Assembly (NCBI GenBank): GCA_022486625.1 | Contig: JAKVKH010000033.1 | Location: 1-42,108, forward strand | DNA length: 42,108 nt | Direction: 5' to 3' | DNA from: Butyrivibrio sp. | GTDB taxonomy: Bacteria; Bacillota; Clostridia; Lachnospirales; Lachnospiraceae | Shown: positions 17,156 through 24,457 of the stretch, piece after piece | Numbering within the stretch: position 1 is the stretch's first letter | Layout: every line of letters starts with the position of its first letter | Translations under genes and position numbers: made by a program | Notes under the pieces: model-generated | The model's input: only the letters and a program-made list of their open reading frames with translations | Told to the model about the DNA's origin: nothing | The model's database searches: none

Positions 17156-17650
17156 ATGACTGAGCTGAAAATCACGCATACAAAAGACTTTATGAACAAA
17201 CTGCTGAACGGCAGCTGCTTTGATGACTTTCTTCTGGAGGAAGCCACAATTCAGACCTATAATACCTTTTCCATCGATGGACATATCTGCCCTGAGTTCT
17301 ATGAGGGCGATGATGCCACACGTTCCCCTTATGCACTTTCTCTCTGGCGGCAGATGAAACCGGTCTGTCTGAATCTGATCCGCGGGAAACACACCCCGAT
17401 CAGCTTCAGATTTGTCCTTCACTGTAACCCTGAAATTCCCGGCCGTCTGCTTCAGGATGCTAATGTAAATATTGACCTGCAACAGATCGCCGCCTTTGTA
17501 CTCAATGTCCGTTTTCAAAACGGATCAATAACATTGACTACGGGTACCTCCATCCGTACTTTCATTCCGGATAAATCCTATGAACAGGTATGGGATCATT
17601 ATCTTCACAGTTTCCTGTCTGAAAATGAAATTGCATTTGAAGACCTGTAA
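17156..17650 (+). CDS. DUF5721-type protein of unknown function
   Basis: A 164-residue soluble protein without signal peptide or membrane segments. The opening MTELKITHTKDFMNKLL, the segment FDDFLLEEATIQTYNTFSIDGH, and the later LNLIRGKHTPISFRF recall the DUF5721 family seen in Lachnospiraceae; I recognise the pattern but know no function. The start at 17156 is preferred because an extended -10 promoter lies at 17106-17114, downstream of the upstream ATG at 17072; the ribosome-binding site is weak. It is convergent with the Hpt gene, leaving six bases between the two stop codons. Confidence 0.72.
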   Translation: MTELKITHTKDFMNKLLNGSCFDDFLLEEATIQTYNTFSIDGHICPEFYEGDDATRSPYALSLWRQMKPVCLNLIRGKHTPISFRFVLHCNPEIPGRLLQDANVNIDLQQIAAFVLNVRFQNGSITLTTGTSIRTFIPDKSYEQVWDHYLHSFLSENEIAFEDL

Positions 17651-17656
17651 ACGGCT

Positions 17657-18016
17657 TTACTCCTGATACTTTCTCAGAATCTGAATCAGATCATCATATT
17701 TTACCTTGATTCTGTCATATTTCTCCTGCGCACCATCGAGTGAACCTGCGCGGAGAATCTCTGTCAGATTCCACACATCATCATGAATTGCTTTCATACT
17801 CAGGTTACCGGACACACCCTTCAAGGTATGCACTGCCTTAAATGCATTTTCTGCATCTCCTGCCGCAAGATATCCTGTCAGTTCTTCCATACTCGTATCA
17901 TTCAGGAACTTCATCATGAACTTGATCACAAGGTCCTCATTACCAAGAAACCTTGCAGAAACATCCTGCCAGTCAATCCCCCAGTCAATCAGTTCCTGCT
18001 TCAATGTTTCGTTCAT
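17657..18016 (-). CDS. Stand-alone Hpt (histidine phosphotransfer) domain protein
   Basis: This 119-residue all-helical protein has the Hpt phosphorylation motif AVHTLKGVSGNL with His63. Such proteins shuttle phosphoryl groups between hybrid kinases and response regulators. It has no kinase or receiver domain and no two-component gene is next to it, so its partners are elsewhere. The start at 18016 has GGAG seven bases upstream; an in-frame ATG at 18034 has none. A putative extended -10 promoter lies about 215 bases upstream at 18231-18239, giving a long leader. Confidence 0.88.
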   Translation of the reverse strand: MNETLKQELIDWGIDWQDVSARFLGNEDLVIKFMMKFLNDTSMEELTGYLAAGDAENAFKAVHTLKGVSGNLSMKAIHDDVWNLTEILRAGSLDGAQEKYDRIKVKYDDLIQILRKYQE

Positions 18017-18186
18017 AACCACTCCAATCTGCATCTGAAAATGCCGTTTCCATCAAGAATATATCTTTAGATTATTCCATATAGAGTGTTATATCAATCA
18101 GTTTCGCATCAAAATTATGTACCATATGAAGTCCCAGACTTATATAATTTCTTCTATTTTCTCTGGTATATCGCTGTCCCCATTTA

Positions 18187-18245
18187 AAAAGATGCAATAA
18201 CAAAAACAGCTGATTCTTCAACTATTTTTAATTATAGCATCTTTT
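18187..18245 (-). terminator. Large AT-rich hairpin, terminator-like, overlapping an extended -10
   Basis: On the minus strand AAAAGATGCTATAA pairs with TTATTGCATCTTTT over 14 positions with one mismatch. A nested stem AGTTGA/TCAGCT lies inside, and the T-run directly follows the stem. It lies 41 bases beyond the isochorismatase-family gene and would end its transcript. The same left arm contains TGCTATAAT (18231-18239), a good extended -10 for the Hpt gene, so termination and re-initiation may be combined. The remaining spacer (18035-18186) shows no gene. Confidence 0.5.
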
Positions 18246-18285
18246 CAGATACAATCCCATACAATTGTACAGTCATGTCATCTCA

Positions 18286-18807
18286 TCACAGCATCTGAAT
18301 CTGGCAGGATTTCATTGCTTCCAGTGCTGCCTCATGGCTCTGCGGGGTTACTCCTGCACAGCATTTCGGATCGACGCTGATTCTGACTTCCGGAAGAAGT
18401 GCCTTGATCAGAAGTGCATTGGATATGACACAGATATCCGTACAGAGGCCAACCAGTTCCACTTCAACCTTTTCACGCTGATTGCGTTCCATCAACTCCT
18501 GCGCCAGAATGACAGAGCCAAAAGTCGGCTTGTTGATAATTACCGCCCCAGGCATGGCATCTGCAATCTCTCTCCGAATTTCCCAGCCCTTTGTGCCTTC
18601 AATGCAGTGCCTGACCGGAAGATTCTGTCCTTCCTGCGTCTCCAGATAATCTTCCTGATGCGTATCTCTCGTTGCATAAATACAATCCTGCGAATAACCA
18701 TGAATTTTGCTGATTACACGTGGTACAACCGCTGATGCTTCTTTCGTGCCAAGCGCTCCGTCAATGAAATCATTCTGCATGTCTACAACAACAAGTATCT
18801 TCTTCAT
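18286..18807 (-). CDS. Isochorismatase-family cysteine hydrolase (nicotinamidase-like)
   Basis: This 173-residue cytoplasmic hydrolase has the triad of the family: Asp9 in VVVDMQNDF, Lys93 in INKPTFGS and Cys126 in GLCTDICVISNA. YATRDTHQEDY supplies the usual metal/substrate-side region. Size and motifs suit a nicotinamidase (PncA-like) or other amidase of this superfamily; HCIEGTKGWEI is typical of nicotinamidase-like members. The substrate remains an inference. GGGAGG precedes the ATG. It lies 40 bases after prfA on the same strand and may be the last gene of that operon. Confidence 0.88.
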   Translation of the reverse strand: MKKILVVVDMQNDFIDGALGTKEASAVVPRVISKIHGYSQDCIYATRDTHQEDYLETQEGQNLPVRHCIEGTKGWEIRREIADAMPGAVIINKPTFGSVILAQELMERNQREKVEVELVGLCTDICVISNALLIKALLPEVRISVDPKCCAGVTPQSHEAALEAMKSCQIQML

Positions 18808-18847
18808 CCCGCACCTCCCTCGTATTTACACCACATCTGCAAGATTT

Positions 18848-19927
18848 TTATACAGTCTCTTCATTCATTTTTACCAGTTTTGCTGCCTGATCGGCTGCGG
18901 TCAGGCTGTCAATCAGTTCATCCAGATCTCCGTCAATCACCTGATCAATCCTATATAGCGTCAGCTTGATCCTGTGATCTGTTACACGTCCCTGTGGGAA
19001 ATTATAGGTACGGATTTTCTCTGAACGATCCCCTGTTCCGATCTGACTGCGGCGAAGCTCTGCTTCCGAATTATGCTGCTTTTCCTGTTCCAGTTCATAT
19101 AATTTAGCGCGCAGCACCTTAAGCGCCTTTGCCTTGTTTTTAATCTGGCTTTTTTCATCCTGACAGGAAATCACGATTCCGGTCGGCAAGTGCGTCAGTC
19201 TGACTGCAGAATCTGTCGTATTTACACACTGACCACCATTTCCGGATGCACGAAACACATCAAATTTGCAGTCATTCATATCAATATTGACTTCCACATC
19301 CTCTACTTCCGGCATAATGGCAACCGTTGCCGTAGAAGTATGAATCCTGCCTCCTGACTCTGTTGCAGGAACACGCTGTACACGATGCACGCCGCTTTCA
19401 TATTTCAGTCTGGAATAGGCGCCCGAACCATTGATCATAAAGCTGACCGTTTTCATCCCGCCGATGCCGATTTCTTCGACATTCATTGTTTCCACATGCC
19501 AGCCCTGTCGTTCAGAATACATGACATACATACGATAAAGGTCTGCAGCAAAAAGCGCAGCTTCATCGCCACCTACCCCTGCACGGATTTCCACAATAAC
19601 ATTTTTCTCATCATTGGGATCCTTTGGCAGAAGCAGTACTTTCAGCTGCTGTTCAAGTTCCGGCACCTGGCTTTTGGCATCTGACAGTTCTTCCTTAAGC
19701 ATTTCCCGCATCTCAGCATCCGATTCTTCTTCCAGCATGGAAATACTCTCATCAATTGTTGCTTTGCACTTCTTATATTCCGTATAACATTCCACAAGCG
19801 GTGTCAGATCACTCTGTTCCTTCATGAGCTTTCTGAAACGCTCCTGATCTGCCGTTACAGAAGGCTCATTCAGTTCTCTGGTAATATCTTCAAAGCGTCT
19901 GAGCAAGTCCTCCAGTTTATCAAACAT
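18848..19927 (-). CDS. prfA: Peptide chain release factor 1
   Basis: RF1 recognises UAA and UAG and triggers release of the finished peptide. The 359-residue protein has the GGQ catalytic motif at 231-233 ([17 protein letters not shown]) and PAT at 187-189 in [16 protein letters not shown] is the tripeptide that separates RF1 from RF2 (which carries SPF). Length is typical. GGAAGGA lies before the ATG. It follows prmC, the methyltransferase that modifies its GGQ glutamine, by 48 bases, a widespread and functionally sensible pairing. Confidence 0.97.
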   Translation of the reverse strand: MFDKLEDLLRRFEDITRELNEPSVTADQERFRKLMKEQSDLTPLVECYTEYKKCKATIDESISMLEEESDAEMREMLKEELSDAKSQVPELEQQLKVLLLPKDPNDEKNVIVEIRAGVGGDEAALFAADLYRMYVMYSERQGWHVETMNVEEIGIGGMKTVSFMINGSGAYSRLKYESGVHRVQRVPATESGGRIHTSTATVAIMPEVEDVEVNIDMNDCKFDVFRASGNGGQCVNTTDSAVRLTHLPTGIVISCQDEKSQIKNKAKALKVLRAKLYELEQEKQHNSEAELRRSQIGTGDRSEKIRTYNFPQGRVTDHRIKLTLYRIDQVIDGDLDELIDSLTAADQAAKLVKMNEETV

Positions 19928-19975
19928 ACGCTGTATCCTTCCATTTCACTCAAATCAGCAGGCGCCTGCAAATGC

Positions 19976-20845
19976 TCAGAACCAGCATCCAAGAACCACT
20001 CTGTCTCTTCCGCCGAGATCCTGCACAACCTGCACCTCATGAAATCCTTTTTTCTTCATCAGCGCAGATACAGACTCTCCCTGATCATATCCAATTTCCA
20101 TCAGAAGCCATCCGCTTTCATATAACCACTCGGGAGCCTCTGCAATCATCCTTCGGTAAAAATCCAGTCCATCTGTCCTGCCGTCAAGCGCCAGTCTTGG
20201 CTCATGATCCTTTACCTCGGGCGCAAGCGTATCAATTACTTCTGTCGGTATATATGGCGGATTGGAAATAATCAGATCTGCTCTGACTTTTTCCTCCTTT
20301 TCCGCTTTTTCCGGGAAAAGATCTGTTTTTTCAAATCTGACTCTGTCCGCCATCTTCAGCTGCTGTGCATTCTGTACCGCAATCTCAAGTGCCTCCGGAG
20401 AAATATCTGTCGCTGTCGCTGTCGTATCATTGGTATAATGCAAAAGACTCAGTGCAATGCAGCCCGAACCGGTACACAGATCCATAAACCGCATTCCGTC
20501 ATGCAGGAGCTTCAGACCTTCTTCCACCAGTGTCTCCGTGTCCTGGTTCGGAATCAGAACCTGATCACTGACTTTGAAGGTAAGTCCCATAAATTCCTGA
20601 CTTCCTGTAATATAGGCCAGCGGAATCCGATGTGCACGTGCACTGATTTTCTTCTGATATGCTTCCGCTTCCTCTGCAGAAACAATCCTGTCGCCGTGTA
20701 CCAGTAGCGTATTATGATCCGTTCCGCACACTGATTCCAGTAAAAGTCTGGCATCCAGCTGTGCTTCTGTAACACCTGCTGCCTTTAGCTGTTCCGTGCC
20801 TTTTTCGCATAACTCTTCATATGTTATATCATGTTCTGGTTCCAT
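19976..20845 (-). CDS. prmC: Release-factor glutamine methyltransferase
   Basis: This SAM-dependent N5-glutamine methyltransferase of 289 residues acts on the GGQ motif of release factors. It has an N-terminal helical domain (about 1-80), the SAM loop MDLCTGSGCIALSL (about 128-142), the catalytic NPPY in LIISNPPYIPTE, and the C-terminal MEIGYDQGESVSALM and VQDLGGRDRVVLG. It is intact. The ribosome-binding site is weak. It sits between the DUF1385 gene and prfA, all on the minus strand. Confidence 0.95.
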   Translation of the reverse strand: MEPEHDITYEELCEKGTEQLKAAGVTEAQLDARLLLESVCGTDHNTLLVHGDRIVSAEEAEAYQKKISARAHRIPLAYITGSQEFMGLTFKVSDQVLIPNQDTETLVEEGLKLLHDGMRFMDLCTGSGCIALSLLHYTNDTTATATDISPEALEIAVQNAQQLKMADRVRFEKTDLFPEKAEKEEKVRADLIISNPPYIPTEVIDTLAPEVKDHEPRLALDGRTDGLDFYRRMIAEAPEWLYESGWLLMEIGYDQGESVSALMKKKGFHEVQVVQDLGGRDRVVLGCWF

Positions 20846-20886
20846 ATCTGCTCATTTCTTCAGCAGTGTCTCAGAAATATGCTTCA

Positions 20887-21978
20887 TCATTCCGCACTTT
20901 TTTCCGCCGGATCCGCATCTTCCTCTTCTGCTTCCTTCAGGATTTCATCGATGTTCACATCTTCGCTGCTTTCTTCATCCTCCGGGAGTTCCTCGTCCCC
21001 GGTCTCATCTTCCAGCCAGGAATCATCAATCTCATATCCGAAGGAATCCTTCAGATATGCTTTCCAGTCAAATACCGCTTCCACTGCCTTGATTCCCACT
21101 TCGATCATTGTTTCATCCGGTTCTTTCGTTGTCAGCCTCTGCAGCCACAACCCCGGTGCAGAAATCGCATTGACAAACGGATTGTCACTTCTTCCTGCCA
21201 GGCGGATAATCTCATAGGAAATTCCGGAGATCACCGGGATCAGCAGAATTCGCAGCAGGAGTCTCATCGGAAGTGATTGTACCCTGATAAAGAAAAACAG
21301 TACAATACTGACAAACATGACAAACAGAATAAAACTGCTCCCACAACGCTTATGCAGCCTGGAACTGCGCATGGCATTCTTAACCGTCAACGGTCTTCCT
21401 TTTTCAATACAGTTAATACATTTATGCTCTGCGCCATGATAGCAGAACAATCTGTGGATATCCCTCATTCTGGAAATCAGAAGAATATACAGAATAAAAA
21501 TCAGAATTCTCACAATGCCTTCCACAAGGGAAAGAAGTGATGCATTTCTGATATATACGGTCAGAACATCTGCAATAAAATATGGCAGAAGCACAAATAT
21601 TCCGATTGCAAGAGCAAAGGAAATCACCATCGTGATTGCTTCTACGATCTTCTCTCCGTGTCCCTTTGAAATCCGATCAAGAAACAGATCTGCCTTCGTC
21701 GGTTTCGCGTCTTCCTCTCCATATAGAGAAGATGAAAAATTAAGTGCCTTCATTCCGATTGCCAGCGAATCAATAAATACAAAAATACCGCGTACGAACG
21801 GAATACGCATCAGCAGACTCCCTGATGCAATCCCGTGATATTCATCTATCTCAACTTCAATCTCACCATCTGGTTTCCTGACTGCAACGGAATACATATC
21901 CTTGTTGCGCATCATCACGCCTTCCAGAACCGCCTGTCCGCCTATTCCGGAATAATGTCCGATTTTCTTTTTTTTCAT
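20887..21978 (-). CDS. DUF1385 membrane protein (YqhQ-like)
   Basis: A polytopic protein of about 363 residues recognised by its N-terminal IGGQAVLEGVMMRNKDMYSVAVR signature and by CYHGAEHKCINCIEKG and SRLHKRCGSSFILFV in the middle. Four or so membrane segments lie between about 100 and 250. The C-terminal 60 residues are a very acidic, low-complexity tail (Glu/Asp runs). Function is not established for the family. Start is one of two adjacent ATG codons (21981 or 21978) after AGAGGA; an earlier ATG at 22011 lies inside the rpmE terminator and is unlikely. The rpmE-DUF1385-prmC-prfA order is common in Clostridia. Confidence 0.9.
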   Translation of the reverse strand: MKKKKIGHYSGIGGQAVLEGVMMRNKDMYSVAVRKPDGEIEVEIDEYHGIASGSLLMRIPFVRGIFVFIDSLAIGMKALNFSSSLYGEEDAKPTKADLFLDRISKGHGEKIVEAITMVISFALAIGIFVLLPYFIADVLTVYIRNASLLSLVEGIVRILIFILYILLISRMRDIHRLFCYHGAEHKCINCIEKGRPLTVKNAMRSSRLHKRCGSSFILFVMFVSIVLFFFIRVQSLPMRLLLRILLIPVISGISYEIIRLAGRSDNPFVNAISAPGLWLQRLTTKEPDETMIEVGIKAVEAVFDWKAYLKDSFGYEIDDSWLEDETGDEELPEDEESSEDVNIDEILKEAEEEDADPAEKSAE

Positions 21979-22005
21979 CATGTCCTCTGCTCTGCTGATT
22001 CGTGT

Positions 22006-22041
22006 AAACAAAATAGAGGTTGAGGCATCTGCCCCAACCTC
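22006..22041 (-). terminator. Intrinsic terminator after rpmE
   Basis: On the minus strand GAGGTTGGGGC and GCCTCAACCTC form an 11-pair stem (one G-U) with loop AGAT, followed by TATTTTGTTT. It stands between rpmE and the DUF1385 gene. The interrupted T-run suggests partial read-through into DUF1385-prmC-prfA, which have no other clear promoter. Confidence 0.85.
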
Positions 22042-22057
22042 ATTTCATGCAATAAGA

Positions 22058-22264
22058 TTACTTATTCTCCATACCATACTTCTTGTTGAACTTATCGATA
22101 CGTCCACGAGCTGACATAGCCTTCTGCTGTCCTGTATAGAACGGATGGCATTTGGAACAAATTTCAACGTGAATTTCGGGTTTTGTGGATCCAACTGTGA
22201 ATGTATTACCGCAGTTGCAAGTAACTGTTGCCTGATAGTACTCCGGATGTAAATCCTGCTTCAT
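22058..22264 (-). CDS. rpmE: Ribosomal protein L31, zinc-binding (type B-independent, C+) form
   Basis: A 68-residue 50S subunit protein. [16 protein letters not shown] matches the L31 start. The four zinc-ligand cysteines of the C+ form are present (Cys16, Cys18, Cys36 and Cys39 in CNCG and [10 protein letters not shown]). The start at 22264 is preferred since GAGGTGA lies five bases upstream and the family begins there; an in-frame ATG at 22297 would add 11 residues. A promoter is at 22353-22381 and a strong terminator at 22006-22041. Confidence 0.97.
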   Translation of the reverse strand: MKQDLHPEYYQATVTCNCGNTFTVGSTKPEIHVEICSKCHPFYTGQQKAMSARGRIDKFNKKYGMENK

Positions 22265-22352
22265 TTTTCTCACCTCTCTATATACAAATATTCTCAATTT
22301 TTCCCATTGGTTTCAACTGTTCCGGAATATCTTACTCCCAGACAGCTATGTT

Positions 22353-22381
22353 ATTGTAGCATACATTTCGAGGTGACGCAA
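22353..22381 (-). promoter_or_regulatory. rpmE promoter
   Basis: Minus strand: -35 TTGCGT (22376-22381), 17-base spacer, -10 TACAAT (22353-22358) preceded by TG one base away (extended -10). Start near 22346, leaving a leader of about 80 bases before rpmE. Confidence 0.65.
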
Positions 22382-22421
22382 GTAGGAATTTAACAAATAT
22401 GCAAACAACATTTGCCCCGGA

Positions 22422-23633
22422 TCAGAAATCCACCTCAGTATCATAATAACAGCACTTCAGCAGATTTTCCATTTCTTCCTGGCTGGGCTGACGCGGATTT
22501 GAACCCGTGCAGGCATCCAGAAGTGCATTGGCTGCAATATCATGAAGTTTGGAAAGGAACTCATCTTCCGGTACGATACCTGTTTCAGCCGGAAGTCCGC
22601 CCTCACCATAATTTTTAATGCAATGAGGAATATTCAGCTCATCATTCATCTTACGAAGTGCCTGGATCAGAAGATCAATCTTCTCCTGTGTACTGTTTCC
22701 TCCCAGATGAATGAAATCAGCAATATATGCATATCTTTCTGCTGCTGCAGGATCCTTGGCATTGAAGCGGATTACCTTTGGCAGATACATTGCATTGGCT
22801 GCGCCGTGGATGATATGTCCGTTTTTAAATGCAGCACCGGTTTTATGTGCCATGGAATGAACGATTCCGAGAAGTGCATTGGAGAATGCCATTCCTGCAA
22901 GGCACTGTGCATCATGCATGGAAGCTCTTGCTGCCATGTCTCCGTTATATGATTTTACCAGATCAGCATCAATCATTTTAATTGCATGCAGGGCAAGTGC
23001 ATCTGTATATTCCACATGTGCGGTGGATACATATGCCTCAATTGCATGTGTCATGGCATCCATTCCTGTATGTGCAACAAGTTTTGGAGGCATGGTCTCT
23101 GCCAGCTCCGGATCTACAATGGCAACATCCGGTGTAATTTCAAAGTCGGCAATCGGATACTTGATTCCCTTATGATAATCCGTAATGATGGAAAATGCAG
23201 TTACTTCTGTTGCTGTGCCCGATGTAGATGAAATTGCACAGAAATGAGCTTTTTTACGAAGTTTAGGCAATCCGAACACCTTACACATGTCTTCAAATGT
23301 GGTTTCCGGATATTCATATTTGATCCACATTGCCTTCGCAGCATCGATCGGAGATCCTCCGCCGATGGCAACAATCCAGTCTGGCTGGAACTCCTGCATG
23401 ACCTCTGCACCCTTCATTACCGTTTCCACCGAAGGATCAGACTCAATTCCCTCAAAAAGCTTTACTTCCATTCCTGCTTCCTTCAGATAATCTTCCGCTT
23501 TCTGCAGAAAACCACCGCGCTTCATTGAGCCGCCGCCGACACAGATAATTGCTCTCTTTCCCTGAAGCGTTTTCAGAGCCTCCAGTGCTCCCTTGCCATG
23601 ATAAAGATCACGGGGCAGTGTAAAACGTAACAT
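22422..23633 (-). CDS. Iron-containing (type III) alcohol dehydrogenase
   Basis: A 403-residue NAD(P)H-dependent dehydrogenase of the butanol/1,3-propanediol dehydrogenase type. It has an N-terminal nucleotide domain with CVGGGSMKRGG and VAIGGGSPIDAAKAM, the SSTSGTATEVT segment, and the iron ligands Asp and His in HTGMDAMTHAIEAY and two His in VHSMAHKTGAAFKNGHIIHGAAN. It probably reduces an aldehyde to an alcohol during fermentation, re-oxidising NADH. The promoter with an overlapping Rex-like operator (23673-23690) supports redox control. AGGAGGT precedes the ATG by eight bases. Exact substrate cannot be read from sequence. Confidence 0.93.
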   Translation of the reverse strand: MLRFTLPRDLYHGKGALEALKTLQGKRAIICVGGGSMKRGGFLQKAEDYLKEAGMEVKLFEGIESDPSVETVMKGAEVMQEFQPDWIVAIGGGSPIDAAKAMWIKYEYPETTFEDMCKVFGLPKLRKKAHFCAISSTSGTATEVTAFSIITDYHKGIKYPIADFEITPDVAIVDPELAETMPPKLVAHTGMDAMTHAIEAYVSTAHVEYTDALALHAIKMIDADLVKSYNGDMAARASMHDAQCLAGMAFSNALLGIVHSMAHKTGAAFKNGHIIHGAANAMYLPKVIRFNAKDPAAAERYAYIADFIHLGGNSTQEKIDLLIQALRKMNDELNIPHCIKNYGEGGLPAETGIVPEDEFLSKLHDIAANALLDACTGSNPRQPSQEEMENLLKCCYYDTEVDF

Positions 23634-23672
23634 AGAATTGTACCTCCTTGTTGGTGTGCTGTTGTTTACAGT

Positions 23673-23690
23673 GTGTTATTTTTTTAACAA
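23673..23690. promoter_or_regulatory. Rex (redox-sensing repressor) operator
   Basis: Read on the minus strand, TTGTTAAAAAAATAACAC matches the Rex consensus TTGTTAA-N4-TTAACAA at 12 of 14 defined positions. It overlaps the predicted transcription start of the alcohol dehydrogenase gene, immediately downstream of its -10 box, an ideal place for repression. Rex releases DNA when NADH is high, which would switch on an NADH-consuming dehydrogenase. Confidence 0.72.
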
Positions 23691-23694
23691 ACTT

Positions 23695-23723
23695 ATTGTA
23701 ACATATCCGGCGCGAAACTACAA
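23695..23723 (-). promoter_or_regulatory. Promoter of the alcohol dehydrogenase gene
   Basis: Minus strand: -35 TTGTAG (23718-23723), 17-base spacer, -10 TACAAT (23695-23700) with an upstream TG one base away. The start is expected near 23688, inside the Rex-like site. Confidence 0.68.
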
Positions 23724-23740
23724 TACCAAACTTTCAGTCT

Positions 23741-24361
23741 TTATTTTGGTAAATGTGCATACTTTCTGAGCTTGCTCTTCGCACGTTGAAGTGCATTATC
23801 CGTTGCTTTTTCATCTTTATTCAGAACCTTCGCAATCTCGGTATAACTCATACCCGTCAGATACAGTTCCAGCACCTGGCGCTCCACCGCACTGAGCTGC
23901 TTCTCAATGGCTTCCTCCAGAAGTCTTACATTCTCACGATCAATCAGTTGCTGCTCCGGATTAAGTTCGGTATCAGATGCCAATGCGTTCTCCAGCGTTG
24001 CATCCGATGAAGCATCATCTTCATCTATTCTGGTATAAAGCGATACATAAGAATTCAGCGGAATGTGCTTTTTACGAAGAGATGCTTCCACTGCAGAATA
24101 CATCTGTCTGGATATGCACAGATCAGCAAAGGTAAAAAAGCTGGCGTCCCGCCCGCAGTCATAATCACGAATGGCCTTAAACAGACCGATCATTCCCTCT
24201 TGAATCAGATCATCACGATCGGCGCCGAGAATATTCATGGAGCCGGCTTTTTTTCTCACCAGATTCTTATATTTATTCATAATAAAATCCGTGATATCCG
24301 ATTCGCCTTCACGAAGCCTCTGAATCAGAATTTCATCTCTTTCATCTGTGTAATCTGCCAT
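23741..24361 (-). CDS. sigH: RNA polymerase sigma factor SigH (transition/sporulation)
   Basis: A 206-residue sigma-70-family factor. Region 2 shows DRDDLIQEGMIGLFKAIRDYD followed by FFTFADLCISRQMYSAVE. Region 4 shows LSAVERQVLELYLTGMSYTEIAKVLNKDEKATDNALQRAKSKLRKY, the helix-turn-helix typical of SigH. SigH drives early-stationary-phase and sporulation-entry genes and, in several Firmicutes, competence. Location after cysS-mrnC-rlmB supports the call. The start at 24361 is chosen for GGGGA seven bases upstream; the ORF could extend to 24385. A hairpin at 24423-24442 separates it from rlmB. Confidence 0.94.
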   Translation of the reverse strand: MADYTDERDEILIQRLREGESDITDFIMNKYKNLVRKKAGSMNILGADRDDLIQEGMIGLFKAIRDYDCGRDASFFTFADLCISRQMYSAVEASLRKKHIPLNSYVSLYTRIDEDDASSDATLENALASDTELNPEQQLIDRENVRLLEEAIEKQLSAVERQVLELYLTGMSYTEIAKVLNKDEKATDNALQRAKSKLRKYAHLPK

Positions 24362-24422
24362 ATGCTGTCCCCACTCGCCACACATATCTGTTCAAAATCA
24401 TCAGATTCAGAATAACATAACA

Positions 24423-24442
24423 GCCGACAGTTTCCTGCCGGC
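24423..24442 (-). terminator. GAAA-tetraloop hairpin between rlmB and sigH
   Basis: Minus strand GCCGGCAG-GAAA-CTGTCGGC: an eight-pair stem with one G-U, capped by a GAAA tetraloop and followed by the T-rich TGTTATGTTATT. The U-tract is interrupted, so this may be a weak terminator or attenuator that lowers sigH expression from the rlmB operon. Confidence 0.5.
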
Positions 24443-24457
24443 CATTTGCTCACCTCA

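Noticed and set aside
22380..22421. GCAAA-tgttg-TTTGC hairpin as a terminator of the alcohol dehydrogenase gene
   Set aside because: The stem is only five A/T-rich pairs and the following tract is not a T-run; too weak to list.
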